A stretch of DNA of 64,000 nucleotides from Chitinophaga sp. H8 (GCF_040567655.1 NZ_JBEXAC010000001.1:2108001-2172000), one strand, 5' to 3'. Counted from the stretch's first letter, positions 46,416 through 54,416 are shown. The notes: generated by a model from the letters alone, not told the origin. A program made the numbers and translations.

Positions 46416-46859
46416 CTAGCGATGTTCGACCTCAAGCCCTTCATGTACCAGTTCTACAGTTTCAATAGCAATTTCATTGGCATCGGCTTTCAGATCTGCT
46501 GCCTGTACTTTTATGGGCCATGCATTTTTTATTTTCCAAACAATAATAGGTGCGTGGGTTTCATCCAGCAGGCTGATGGTAATATCCCTGCGGTATTTTC
46601 CATTTTGCTCCTGGAAAAACTTGGTTTCTTTCCACCATTCAAAATATTCGTTGTCTGATTTAAAAGTGCCTCTTTTAAGCGTGATATTGCTGTATTTCTG
46701 TAGCCCGGGTTGTTTGGTTTTATGATATTCAGGGCTGGCACCATGACGGTATTCTATCGCTTCGGTTTCTACAGTAAGACCGGTCACTTCCGTGAATCCG
46801 ATATTAGCCCCACCCCATTGTACCTGGAAATGAAATTTTGGTAATGGATAATTTGCCAT
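46416..46859 (-). CDS. inner tube protein, gp19-like (main tube, Afp1-like)
   Basis: 147 residues. The typical pattern is FHFQVQWGGANIGFTEVTGL, then ITLKRGTFKSDNEYFEWWKE, and at the C-terminus PIIVWKIKNAWPIKVQAADL and EIAIETVELVHEG. This is the T4 gp19/Afp1-type inner tube subunit that lines the injection channel. It precedes the second tube protein by 17 bp. The closeness of the two sequences suggests duplication. Confidence 0.92.
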   Translation of the reverse strand: MANYPLPKFHFQVQWGGANIGFTEVTGLTVETEAIEYRHGASPEYHKTKQPGLQKYSNITLKRGTFKSDNEYFEWWKETKFFQEQNGKYRRDITISLLDETHAPIIVWKIKNAWPIKVQAADLKADANEIAIETVELVHEGLEVEHR

Positions 46860-46892
46860 TGTAATTGTTTTTTAAGATTTGGTTCTCAGTAG

Positions 46893-47747
46893 TTACTTTA
46901 CTTCACAAATTCTGGCGGCCAATGCAGCCTTATATGCAGCTTCCAGTGATTCTTTTTTAGATTGGGCAGCTAGTCGTTTAACAGTTTCAGCATCCCGGGC
47001 TGTTTTTGCTTTATTCATCTCTTCCTGGGCAGTAGCTGCCAGCCCTTCCACATTTTCCTTAAACTTATGGAAACCAGCCAGCGGATATTGCTCCCCGTTT
47101 ACTTCCATGTCTTTAGCACAACCGCATAAATCCGGGCTTTGCCCTGTCAGCAGTATTTGTTTCAAAATCTCCAATACACTTACCAACCCGTCTTTATCTT
47201 CATCTTTAGCACTTATTAACGCTTTGAACAAATCAGTTTCCTCCTGCACCTGCTGCATTAATGTACTTACCAATACTTTTACCTGCTCGATAGCTTCATC
47301 TACCGCTTTCTTTAATTCATCCAGGATAGCTACAATGGAGTTGGCATTTTTCCTGGGAAGTTTAGGATCTATCTGATCATTAAATTCTTTTAATGTGATC
47401 ATCAGGTCTTCTGTATAGTCAAGGTGCTGATGTGTTTCATACACCAGCCATCTTACCGCTTCCATCCCTCTGCCTGCGTTGGTGCTTACTTTCTTTCCCT
47501 GTTCCAGGGTTCTGGACAACTCATCATAATACACACCACCCAGTCGGTATGTTTCTGTTACCTGGTCCTTCATCACTTTTAGTCCACCAGCCCATATCGT
47601 TGCTTTATCCAGTTTTGCATTGAATTGCCCTTCCCTGGCAGCAGCCTCTGCAAAAACCTGCAAAGCCTTTTCCATTTCTCCTTTTAAATGGGCTATATAT
47701 TCCTGCACGCTACTGTTAGTGCAATTTTTTTCCGTATCGTTTGCCAT
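46893..47747 (-). CDS. helical protein of unknown function in the eCIS cluster (second of two)
   Basis: 284 residues from the ATG at 47747 (MANDTEKNC). The frame extends to an ATG at 47837, but that start would overlap the preceding gene by 35 bp. The sequence is almost entirely helical and coiled-coil-like, with many Lys, Glu and Ala, such as VDEAIEQVKVLVSTLMQQVQ and a C-terminal stretch AARDAETVKRLAAQSKKE-like. A Cys pair occurs in DLCGCAK. I do not recognise a family. Together with its upstream neighbour it sits between the sheath and tube genes, where known clusters have no counterpart that I recognise; it may be a lumen cargo, plug or tube accessory. Confidence 0.65.
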   Translation of the reverse strand: MANDTEKNCTNSSVQEYIAHLKGEMEKALQVFAEAAAREGQFNAKLDKATIWAGGLKVMKDQVTETYRLGGVYYDELSRTLEQGKKVSTNAGRGMEAVRWLVYETHQHLDYTEDLMITLKEFNDQIDPKLPRKNANSIVAILDELKKAVDEAIEQVKVLVSTLMQQVQEETDLFKALISAKDEDKDGLVSVLEILKQILLTGQSPDLCGCAKDMEVNGEQYPLAGFHKFKENVEGLAATAQEEMNKAKTARDAETVKRLAAQSKKESLEAAYKAALAARICEVK

Positions 47748-47802
47748 TTTTATGAATGTTTTGAGGTGAATGAATGATCGTGTTGCAACACTGTCATACT
47801 GG

Positions 47803-48753
47803 TCATGAATTAAATTCAGCTTCGGCAGCAGCGGCAATTTCAGTCAGTGAAGTGCTGGGCTTCCAGGCTTCATCTTTCATAAAATCGACGACAACTCCCC
47901 AGCTGGTTTTTTCGGCACCATAGTAGTATTTGTCCGCCATGGCATCGCTTTGTTTCTCTTTGGCGTCTCCCAGTTTCTTTCTGGAATCTTCATGACTTGT
48001 TTGCAATTTTTTAATATTATCCTCTACATCCTTAATCAGGGCAGCACCCGTTATACTTACTTTATCGGCCAGTGGCGTCAGGCTGCCTACATTAATAAAT
48101 GTATTGATAGCTGAAACCTTTACTACCCATTCAGACAGATCATCCGCCTTATTAGCCAGTGCTTTTGCCTTTCGAAGTATTTCTTTTACTTTTTCCGTTA
48201 ATGCTTTCTTTTTCTCATCATCAGATTTCCCCTTACCTGGCTCTGATTTACTTTTATCATTTCCTCCTTTCTGGAGTGCCTGGTTAATAATGGTTTGTTC
48301 TTCGCCATTGCATGATTCACTCACCGCGTCACTGAGCTTACGAGCCAGTTCCTGCACTTGTTTTTGTTTGTTTTTGGTGTCTTTTATAGCCTGAACCACC
48401 AGCTTAAAATCTGTATTGATCATGGTATCATATTTCTTGGATATTTTACCTACGGTGTCTTTAAACCGTACCACATCTTTAGAAATACAGCAAGTGATCC
48501 GCTGGTTTATTTTATTATATTCTGACAATGCTTCTGCTATTTTATCCTGTGTTTGCTGTACACTTTCTACAGACTTATACATGGTACAGGCATTAGTGTC
48601 ATTTACCTTGTCTGCAGAAATAGCGGCGGTACTACTTGATTCGGCTTTTACCAACAGGTCTTTTATTACCTGCTGGTAGTAAGAAGGGTTGCCTGTGCGG
48701 GGACCAGGGTGATTAGCTTCCTGGGTTGGGGTATTTACATTTCCGTCTTGCAT
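47803..48753 (-). CDS. helical protein of unknown function in the eCIS cluster (first of two)
   Basis: 316 residues, no signal peptide. A Pro/Asn/Gln-rich start (VNTPTQEANHPGPRTGNP) precedes long helices with heptad-like runs (DKIAEALSEYNKINQRITCC) and a Lys/Ser/Gly linker (GGNDKSKSEPGKGKSDDEKK). The C-terminal third is again helical (DVEDNIKKLQTSHEDSRKKL). It is similar in composition and length to the next gene, though clear homology is not visible by eye. It follows the sheath gene by 35 bp. Possible roles are cargo, tube plug or assembly factor; none is shown. Confidence 0.65.
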   Translation of the reverse strand: MQDGNVNTPTQEANHPGPRTGNPSYYQQVIKDLLVKAESSSTAAISADKVNDTNACTMYKSVESVQQTQDKIAEALSEYNKINQRITCCISKDVVRFKDTVGKISKKYDTMINTDFKLVVQAIKDTKNKQKQVQELARKLSDAVSESCNGEEQTIINQALQKGGNDKSKSEPGKGKSDDEKKKALTEKVKEILRKAKALANKADDLSEWVVKVSAINTFINVGSLTPLADKVSITGAALIKDVEDNIKKLQTSHEDSRKKLGDAKEKQSDAMADKYYYGAEKTSWGVVVDFMKDEAWKPSTSLTEIAAAAEAEFNS

Positions 48754-48788
48754 TTGGGGTAGTTTTTGAAGTGAATGTTAAAAGCAGA

Positions 48789-50192
48789 CTAGGATTCCTG
48801 CATTTTGTGGCTGAATTTCAGGATAATGAATTCTGCAGGTCTAACTACTGCCAACCCAATTTCAACAATCATTCTGCCTTCCAGAATATCAAATGCTGTC
48901 ATGGTTTCATTCAATCCCACTTTTACATAAAAAGCATGTTCAGGTTTTACACCTGCCAGTGCGCCAGCACGCCATTGATTGATCAGGAAATTTTCTATCA
49001 TGGCCTTGGTTTTCACCCAGGTATTGGCATCGTTTGGCTCAAACACAAATTGCTCCGTAGCTTTTTTAGTAGATTCTTCTACCATATTGAAGTACCTGCG
49101 TACGGATATATACCGCCATTCATTACTGTTGCCGTCCATAGTGCGGGCGCCCCATACCTTAATCCCTCTACCTGGAAAAAAGCGAATTGCATTGATAGAG
49201 ATCCCGGCGTCTTCATCCACATTCAGGGTTTCCTGTATTTTATCATTGATATCACAGGTAATACCTGATACTGCACTTAATGATTCATTAGCCGGAGCTT
49301 TCCATACCCCTCTCATATTATCTACCCGGCAGTAAACACCTGCTATAGATGCGCTGGGAGGCAGATAAATGGAAAAACTATCTACCGCGAGCTTCACATT
49401 TGCTTTCTGCAGGCTGTTTAACTCGTCAAAAGTCTTATCTGTATTATCTACTATTATTTTTATGGCACTATCTGTCCGGTAGTAATTAAAAGTAGACCGG
49501 ATATTGGGGAAATATACCGCCCCATATCTACGAAAAGCAGCATCTTTATTCAGGGAATTACGGAATTCCTGCGCAAGTGCCAAAATATCTCCGGCAGTTT
49601 TTAAAGTACGGGCATCTTTATGCATATCCATAATCACAAAACGATCCATCAGGTCCACACACTGGTCAAGCGCATTCCCTGTTATGGTAAAGTAGGTATC
49701 CTTATCCATACCCTGCCCTTCAGGCACAATGATCAGCGTTGGCTCATCCAGCTTTTTCAGCTCTTCCAGTCCGTTTAAAAACGGTGTAGCATCTGAGATC
49801 ACCGTACCTATTGCAGTAAATCCGCCAACAGAAATAATGTAACAAGGTCCACCCCCATTTTCAAAAAACTGTTGCATAGCATAATACAGGATATGCCTGG
49901 AAGGCCCTTTCCCGTCTGTCCAGTCAAAATCTACATTATACCGGACACCTTTAGGAGTGGTTTCAATGTTGACGACCAGATTTTCTTCCGGTTGTGCCTC
50001 ACCGAAAACGTCTACATATTCCATCAGGGAACTGATACGTACCGGTTTTAACGTCATATCTTCTCCATCCTTTTTAGCTTTTTCTGTAAAACCAATAAAG
50101 GCAGGAATTGCTGTTTGCACCTCTGTGATCGAAGGGGGGAATTTAGAGATCTCTTCTACATACACACCAGGTGTCTTGTATGGTTTTGCCAT
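48789..50192 (-). CDS. contractile tail sheath protein
   Basis: 467 residues. The N-terminus KPYKTPGVYVEEISKFPPSI is the sheath signature shared by phage, T6SS and Afp2-4. The next segments (AIPAFIGFTEKAKKDGEDMT) and the C-terminal RGIKVWGARTMDGNSNEWRY, NFLINQWRAGALAG and IVEIGLAVVRPAEFIILKFS are the strongly conserved sheath core that forms the interlocking arms. Only one sheath gene is present; Afp has three. It is the third gene of the operon. Confidence 0.95.
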   Translation of the reverse strand: MAKPYKTPGVYVEEISKFPPSITEVQTAIPAFIGFTEKAKKDGEDMTLKPVRISSLMEYVDVFGEAQPEENLVVNIETTPKGVRYNVDFDWTDGKGPSRHILYYAMQQFFENGGGPCYIISVGGFTAIGTVISDATPFLNGLEELKKLDEPTLIIVPEGQGMDKDTYFTITGNALDQCVDLMDRFVIMDMHKDARTLKTAGDILALAQEFRNSLNKDAAFRRYGAVYFPNIRSTFNYYRTDSAIKIIVDNTDKTFDELNSLQKANVKLAVDSFSIYLPPSASIAGVYCRVDNMRGVWKAPANESLSAVSGITCDINDKIQETLNVDEDAGISINAIRFFPGRGIKVWGARTMDGNSNEWRYISVRRYFNMVEESTKKATEQFVFEPNDANTWVKTKAMIENFLINQWRAGALAGVKPEHAFYVKVGLNETMTAFDILEGRMIVEIGLAVVRPAEFIILKFSHKMQES

Positions 50193-50195
50193 AGT

Positions 50196-51452
50196 TTACA
50201 ATTTTATTTTTGTGAGCATTGTGTCAGCATAAATTCTTTCCGCATCTGCTATCAGCAGATTGCCATCTGGGTTGGGCAATACGGTACCCTGGTAAGTGAT
50301 CTTCCGGAAATCCTGTTGCATGCCAAAAGGATCCGTGCGGCATATAACTGCTTTGCTGCCAGTGGCAGTAGTTTTAGTCCAGCCTGCGTCCGGTGCACCG
50401 GGATCTTCTTCCTGGAAGATATATCTCCAGTAGGCTGTACGACTTAGAAAACGCAGTTCAAACACCGGGTGCACAGCAGGTGCAGGTAACTGAACAAGAT
50501 CTCCATCCGGATTCAGTAAACTAAACCCATTTGCTTCGGTTTGTACAGCCAGGTCTATAATACCCAGCGTATCGGGTTGGTAAAGTTCCCGATGCAGCAA
50601 CACCTGATAAATCCGGTTATAACCATTAGCTGCCGTGATGGTCAGCGTATACCAGCCATTCGGTAAGCGGTTACCATTAGTATCTTTATTCCAGTCAAGG
50701 GTCACCTCTTGCAGCGTATCATTACTATGCATAATAATTTGTTTTTTCACCGTTCCATCCTGTAAAAGAGTGAAGGCGGCCTCCTGCAAATTCCGTTCAT
50801 CCAACCGGCATCTAAAAGAAAAAGGCAACAGATGACGGTCCTGCTCGCTGATGCAATAGTGTTCAGGCCAGGCAGCCCAGCCTTGCATAGCTGTAGTGGT
50901 ATTGGTAATAGCTCTGCTGGATACACCATTCACGGTGGCCAGCTCTCCCATTTCGTAAAAACGGCCTTCTTCAAATTGTTGCATCGGCTGCGATAAGGAG
51001 GGATATACCTTCCCCGTCGTAGTATCATCATTGGTGAAATAAAATGCAGCGGGCAATACAGTTTGCAGGCGCATGTTGCTCCGGTTATTCCAGTAACGTT
51101 TTTTTACCTTTATCCTGAACTCTAAGCGTAAGCCGGCCGAAGGGGTGATAACCGGCACATGTCTTTCCACGCCAGCCGTCACTACGCGGCGAATGGCCAT
51201 GCCTAATACCAGTCCCTGTGCAGTCTGTCGCCATACTATTTTATGCCCGCGAAGTTGTGCCGCTGTTGCAGGAGTAGGTTCCAGCAAAATATCATTCATA
51301 AGACTATATCTTCCTGCATCCACCACACTTTCCAGCCTGACGGTACGGTCTGTTTCGGAAAGGTCATAAAAGGCGGTACTTCCCTGATCCAGGTAAAAGT
51401 TATGCAGGAAGTTAACTGCTGCCAAACGCCGGTATGTAATTGAAAATGCCAT
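50196..51452 (-). CDS. eCIS-cluster protein of unknown function between tail terminator and sheath
   Basis: 418 residues, beta-rich, without signal peptide or membrane segments. Recognisable stretches are FSITYRRLAAVNFLHNFYLD at the start, RFEEGRFYEMGEL-like loops in the middle, and a C-terminal NPDGNLLIADAERIYADTML. I do not know a named family. Its position directly between the DUF4255 terminator and the sheath, with 3 bp to the sheath start, suggests a cap, collar or sheath-end component. Cap adaptors have been described structurally in the related AlgoCIS, so this would be a natural place to look. Confidence 0.6.
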   Translation of the reverse strand: MAFSITYRRLAAVNFLHNFYLDQGSTAFYDLSETDRTVRLESVVDAGRYSLMNDILLEPTPATAAQLRGHKIVWRQTAQGLVLGMAIRRVVTAGVERHVPVITPSAGLRLEFRIKVKKRYWNNRSNMRLQTVLPAAFYFTNDDTTTGKVYPSLSQPMQQFEEGRFYEMGELATVNGVSSRAITNTTTAMQGWAAWPEHYCISEQDRHLLPFSFRCRLDERNLQEAAFTLLQDGTVKKQIIMHSNDTLQEVTLDWNKDTNGNRLPNGWYTLTITAANGYNRIYQVLLHRELYQPDTLGIIDLAVQTEANGFSLLNPDGDLVQLPAPAVHPVFELRFLSRTAYWRYIFQEEDPGAPDAGWTKTTATGSKAVICRTDPFGMQQDFRKITYQGTVLPNPDGNLLIADAERIYADTMLTKIKL

Positions 51453-51462
51453 TACTATTTAC

Positions 51463-52074
51463 TTAGCTGATATATGGGGTGCCATCCTGGCCTGTTATGC
51501 TTTCTATGAGTGATCCAGAAGCAGTAGTCCTGTTTTCTGTGATTCTTACTAACCTGATTTTGTATAATACAGCAGGTGCTTGTTTCCCGCCCAGCGATCC
51601 CCATAAATGGTTGATCTGTTCAAAAGAGAGGGAAAACATTTCCAGGTGCAGCTGCATCTCTGTATAGTTCTCCCTTAATAACAGGGTATCTTCCTGGAAA
51701 GGGGCATTACTGATAGAGAAGCTGTTTTTACTTTGAAAAAACTGGATCACATTGGACAACCGCAGCAGTGATTTTTCATAATCGTCTTTATAATGTGCAG
51801 ATACCAGCATGTAGAGGTTCAGAAAAACAGGTGGATTACGGTAGCTTACTCCTTGCAAAGTGCGGTAAGCTGCGGGAGTGTTTTTCAGGGTAGCTTCCTC
51901 TTCAATATTCACCAGGCTCATAACAATATTCGGTTCAAAATCAGGTTTATTATCTGATTCCAGGGTGGCAACATTTGCCAGTTTCACTTCCGCCTCTCCA
52001 TCTCCACCATCACCTAGTGAGTTGATATATGCAACCAGCTGGCTCCTGAGTAAGGTAAAAGCAGCATCAATCAT
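51463..52074 (-). CDS. DUF4255-family tail terminator (Afp16/Pvc16-like)
   Basis: 203 residues. DUF4255 features are MIDAAFTLLRSQLVAYINSL, then IVMSLVNIEEEATLKN and the family's NPPVFLNLYMLVSAHYKDDY, and finally a helix around LLRLSNVIQFFQSKNSFSIS. In Afp and PVC the DUF4255 protein (Afp16) ends tube growth at the distal end of the particle. It is the first gene of the operon, so it marks where transcription of the cluster begins. Confidence 0.9.
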   Translation of the reverse strand: MIDAAFTLLRSQLVAYINSLGDGGDGEAEVKLANVATLESDNKPDFEPNIVMSLVNIEEEATLKNTPAAYRTLQGVSYRNPPVFLNLYMLVSAHYKDDYEKSLLRLSNVIQFFQSKNSFSISNAPFQEDTLLLRENYTEMQLHLEMFSLSFEQINHLWGSLGGKQAPAVLYKIRLVRITENRTTASGSLIESITGQDGTPYIS

Positions 52075-52111
52075 ATCCGTTATTTATCATCAACAATGAA
52101 CAATCCTGCAC

Positions 52112-52134
52112 ACAGATAAAATACTTATCTGTGC
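52112..52134. promoter_or_regulatory. perfect dyad upstream of the eCIS operon
   Basis: CACAGATAA-AATAC-TTATCTGTG is a perfect 9-bp inverted repeat with a 5-base spacer, lying 38 to 60 bp before the start codon of the first eCIS gene. It could be an operator or a 5' leader hairpin. The factor is unknown. Confidence 0.5.
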
Positions 52135-52622
52135 AACATTAGCAAGAATTAAATGCCTGATACGTGTGTACGTACAAGTTAATGGCTGCCTGTTTTTACA
52201 GACAGTGGGGCGTAACAAACAGGTCATGCAGTAGCAATGGGATTGCAACTATGCAACCTGTTTACACACGAGTTAAAATTAAAATTTACTTCAGGATGGG
52301 AGTCATGCTTTCATTTCACTTGGGGTAAACCTTACCTCGCATCCCTAATTGTTGGTATGCACATCACGAAAAAGATGCCTACTCTTACAGCACAGCAATT
52401 TTTAAAGAATAAATTTAATCGAAACACTAAACGGCTAGCTTGGGGCTATTACTTCTTTTAATTATGGTTATGGTCTCTTTACAATTCTGTTAAAAGCAAA
52501 GAATCATTGTAAACCTAAATAATATTTCTGAAATTCTAAAATATTATTTTTTAATCTGCCGCGGTTTAGGGGAATATAATTAGCGCTGCTAGCCTTTAGC
52601 TATTATGATAATGTTATAAAAA

Positions 52623-52728
52623 GGACTGGAAAAAGCGTGCTATAGGTATGGATACGCTATGGTTAAAGCATAGTTAAAGCATGGTAAAAGCGTTCTATAG
52701 GTATGAAACTACTACTATAAACCAGTCC
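52623..52728. repeat. cluster of short direct and inverted repeats
   Basis: A 20-bp sequence (AAAAGCGTGCTATAGGTATG) at 52631-52650 recurs at 52686-52705 with one mismatch. Between them a ~10-bp unit (TTAAAGCATAG, TTAAAGCATGG) is repeated. The block is flanked by GGACTGG (52623-52629) and its inverse CCAGTCC (52722-52728). The arrangement is iteron-like but its role is unknown. Confidence 0.6.
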
Positions 52729-52763
52729 CCAAAAAAGGACAAACCGAATTTGAATTCGGTTTG
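52720..52763 (-). terminator. intrinsic terminator after the interrupted regulator gene
   Basis: A perfect 11-bp stem, CAAACCGAATT (52740-52750) with AATTCGGTTTG (52753-52763), with a 2-base loop, follows the minus-strand regulator remnant. It is followed on that strand by a T-rich run (CCTTTTTTGG, from 52739 down). Confidence 0.8.
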
Positions 52764-52806
52764 CCCATTCCTGATAACCCTTATAACAGTATTTCCAGGT
52801 CGCTTT

Positions 52807-53705
52807 TTATTCAACAGGCACACAAATATCAACTAGGAATTTCTGTTCAGGATGAGTCCTGCTATCATTGAGGTATACCTCAAAATAGTCCCGATCCCCC
52901 AATTTATAGCCATTGGTTTTTACCCATACAATTACGTCTTCCCATGCTTTCGGGAACATGGCTGCTGTGATTTCAAAATGCCCCACAGCATATTTGCCTT
53001 TCTGAATCGTAAGCAGACTAACTTCATCGTCCAATTTAGTATCTTCTTTTATAGTAATGCACGCACTTTGTCTTACTTTAGATCTTTCTGTTATCCTGGG
53101 GTTGTCATGATAAATAGTTATCACTTTAAAATCCAGCGAACTTAAAACCCCATTATTACCTGCCTATTGGAATAATCTCCCAAAAGAGGCCTCCACTTTG
53201 TCAAACCCACCAAATTGAGTAATACCAGCAAGCCTTATTTCCGGCAATTCTTTTATTGCTATCTGTAAATCCATATTCATTTGCTTTTCATGTGATTAAT
53301 GCTGCAAATGTATTTTTCATAAGTCAATACGGCTATACCAATCTTGCTAAAGTTCTCTGTAAATGCTGTTGGGGTAACGCCATAAAACTTCTTAAAGGCT
53401 CGTGAAAAAGAGTTGGCACTGTTAAAGCCATACTTAAAGGCTAAGTCAGTTAAGTGATCACGGGTACCCGTAAGAAGTAGTGCGGCAATCTTTTCTATTC
53501 TTTTCCTGGTAATGAAAGCATTTAGTGTTTCACCTGTAATAGCCAGGAAACTTCTGTGAAAAGGAAAAGGGGAAAAGCATGCCATTTTAGATAAACACTT
53601 TAAAGATAATTCTTGCTCCAGGTTCTTCTCTATGAAATTAATTACAACAATTATTCTATTGATATAATTGTTTCTTGTTTCATTAGACATTTGCTTGCCT
53701 TTCAT
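52807..53705 (-). pseudogene. AraC-family regulator with GyrI-like domain, interrupted
   Basis: Three reading-frame pieces together resemble one AraC HTH + GyrI-like effector protein. The HTH part (53277-53705, 142 residues) has the AraC signature DLAFKYGFNSANSFSRAFKK and ends with a TGA that overlaps an ATG (ATGA) in a shifted frame. The second piece (53164-53280) starts MDLQIAIKELPEIRLAGITQ, the usual start of a GyrI-like domain, and stops at a TAG (53164-53166) right after GRLFQ. The same frame continues AGNNGVL and joins the rest (52807-53124, GTG at 53124). In GyrI-like proteins a Trp normally sits at that place (LFQWAG), so TGG to TAG is likely. HTH expression is still possible. Confidence 0.75.
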
Positions 53706-53921
53706 AACTATTTACTTATGTGGTACAAGGGTTATTTTACCAAGGTCATCATCAAGTCAGTACAATCATGCTATTCAAAAACTAAAGATTTTTGTTAAGA
53801 GAAATAGCATTCAAAAATTCAAAGCTGAAAATACAGGTTTTCGGGCGAAAATGTAATGATGAAGATTAGCGCTATTTTTCAGGAGTGTTTATTTCATTTC
53901 TATATCAGCAGCGCTTAAAGA

Positions 53922-53951
53922 AAAAGGGTTTCAATTTCTTGAAACCCTTTC
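53922..53951 (-). terminator. terminator of the first tRNA-Arg gene
   Basis: A 12-bp stem AAAGGGTTTCAA (53923-53934) with TTGAAACCCTTT (53939-53950) lies just after the CCA end and gives a T-run on the minus strand. Confidence 0.8.
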
Positions 53952-53955
53952 TATC

Positions 53956-54032
53956 TGGTGACTCTGTCAGGATTCAAACCTGAAACCTTCTGATCCGTAG
54001 TCAGATGCTCTATTCAGTTGAGCTACAGAGCC
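53956..54032 (-). tRNA. tRNA-Arg(ACG), copy 1
   Basis: 77 nt including an encoded CCA. The cloverleaf was checked by hand: acceptor GGCTCTG pairs with CAGAGTC (one G-U); the anticodon stem-loop TCTGA-CTACGGA-TCAGA has anticodon ACG; the T arm contains GTTTGAATC. ACG is read as ICG after deamination and decodes CGU, CGC and CGA. It has its own promoter and terminator. Confidence 0.95.
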
Positions 54033-54052
54033 GTTATGTGTTAAACGGGATG

Positions 54053-54083
54053 CAAATGTAAAATGATTTTTCAAAAAAAACAA
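54053..54083 (-). promoter_or_regulatory. Bacteroidota-type promoter of tRNA-Arg copy 1
   Basis: On the minus strand, TTG (54081-54083), a 20-base spacer and TACATTTG (54053-54060) match TTG-N20-TAnnTTTG. The -7 box lies about 20 bp before the mature 5' end. Confidence 0.75.
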
Positions 54084-54209
54084 GCGCAGCAAACTTTTTT
54101 TCTGCTATTGAAAAATGTGTGCTGTTGTAAAGCGGAAATGTATCATTGCATTCTGGTAAACAAAGATACGGTTTAAAAAGCAGTCCTGGACAAACACATT
54201 ATTCAAAAA

Positions 54210-54243
54210 AAAGGGTTTCAAAAATTAGCTTTTGAAACCCTTT
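54210..54243 (-). terminator. terminator of the second tRNA-Arg gene
   Basis: A 14-bp stem AAAGGGTTTCAAAA (54210-54223) with TTTTGAAACCCTTT (54230-54243) abuts the tRNA 3' end and is followed on the minus strand by eight T. Confidence 0.8.
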
Positions 54244-54319
54244 GGTGACACTGTCAGGATTCAAACCTGAAACCTTCTGATCCGTAGTCAGATGCTCTAT
54301 TCAGTTGAGCTACAATGCC
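54243..54319 (-). tRNA. tRNA-Arg(ACG), copy 2
   Basis: 77 nt with encoded CCA. Apart from the acceptor stem it is identical to copy 1; acceptor GGCATTG pairs with CAGTGTC, including two G-U or U-G pairs. Anticodon ACG. The T-to-A change at position 4 is compensated on the other strand, while position 5 changes a C-G to a U-G wobble. Confidence 0.93.
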
Positions 54320-54339
54320 ATTCCCTCAAAACAGGATTG

Positions 54340-54370
54340 CAAAGGTAGAAGCTTTTTTTTACTCTACCAA
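54340..54370 (-). promoter_or_regulatory. Bacteroidota-type promoter of tRNA-Arg copy 2
   Basis: On the minus strand, TTG (54368-54370), a 20-base spacer and TACCTTTG (54340-54347) match the phylum consensus exactly, just upstream of the tRNA 5' end. Confidence 0.8.
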
Positions 54371-54384
54371 CACTTTTTAAAATT

Positions 54385-54416
54385 TTGTGCAAATTTCTGA
54401 TTTACACTTACTTTTA
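54385..54416 (+). promoter_or_regulatory. candidate promoter of rlmH
   Basis: TTG (54385-54387), 21 bases, then TACTTTTA (54409-54416), which is one base off TAnnTTTG. It would give a leader of about 65 nt. Confidence 0.35.

Larger units (their letters stand above)
52075..52806. other. intergenic region upstream of the eCIS operon
   Basis: About 730 bp separate the eCIS operon from the interrupted regulator gene; no credible gene is seen. It contains a dyad close to the operon start (52112-52134), an imperfect hairpin (52186-52205), a cluster of repeats (52623-52728) and a terminator (52720-52763). No confident TTG/TAnnTTTG promoter was found before the operon, although one must exist unless transcription is activator-dependent. 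Confidence 0.6.

Noticed and set aside
16826..52074. Type VI secretion system or prophage
   Set aside because: TssJ/L/M, ClpV-type ATPase, head, portal and terminase genes are missing; DUF4157, DUF4255, tape-measure and AAA proteins indicate an eCIS.
52237..52461. 74-codon plus-strand ORF upstream of the eCIS operon
   Set aside because: No family pattern, composition unlike its neighbours, and lies in AT-rich intergenic sequence; most likely chance.
53941..54243. Repeated ~75-bp sequences taken first for a CRISPR-like or direct repeat
   Set aside because: They fold as two tRNA-Arg(ACG) genes with hairpin terminators; only two copies.
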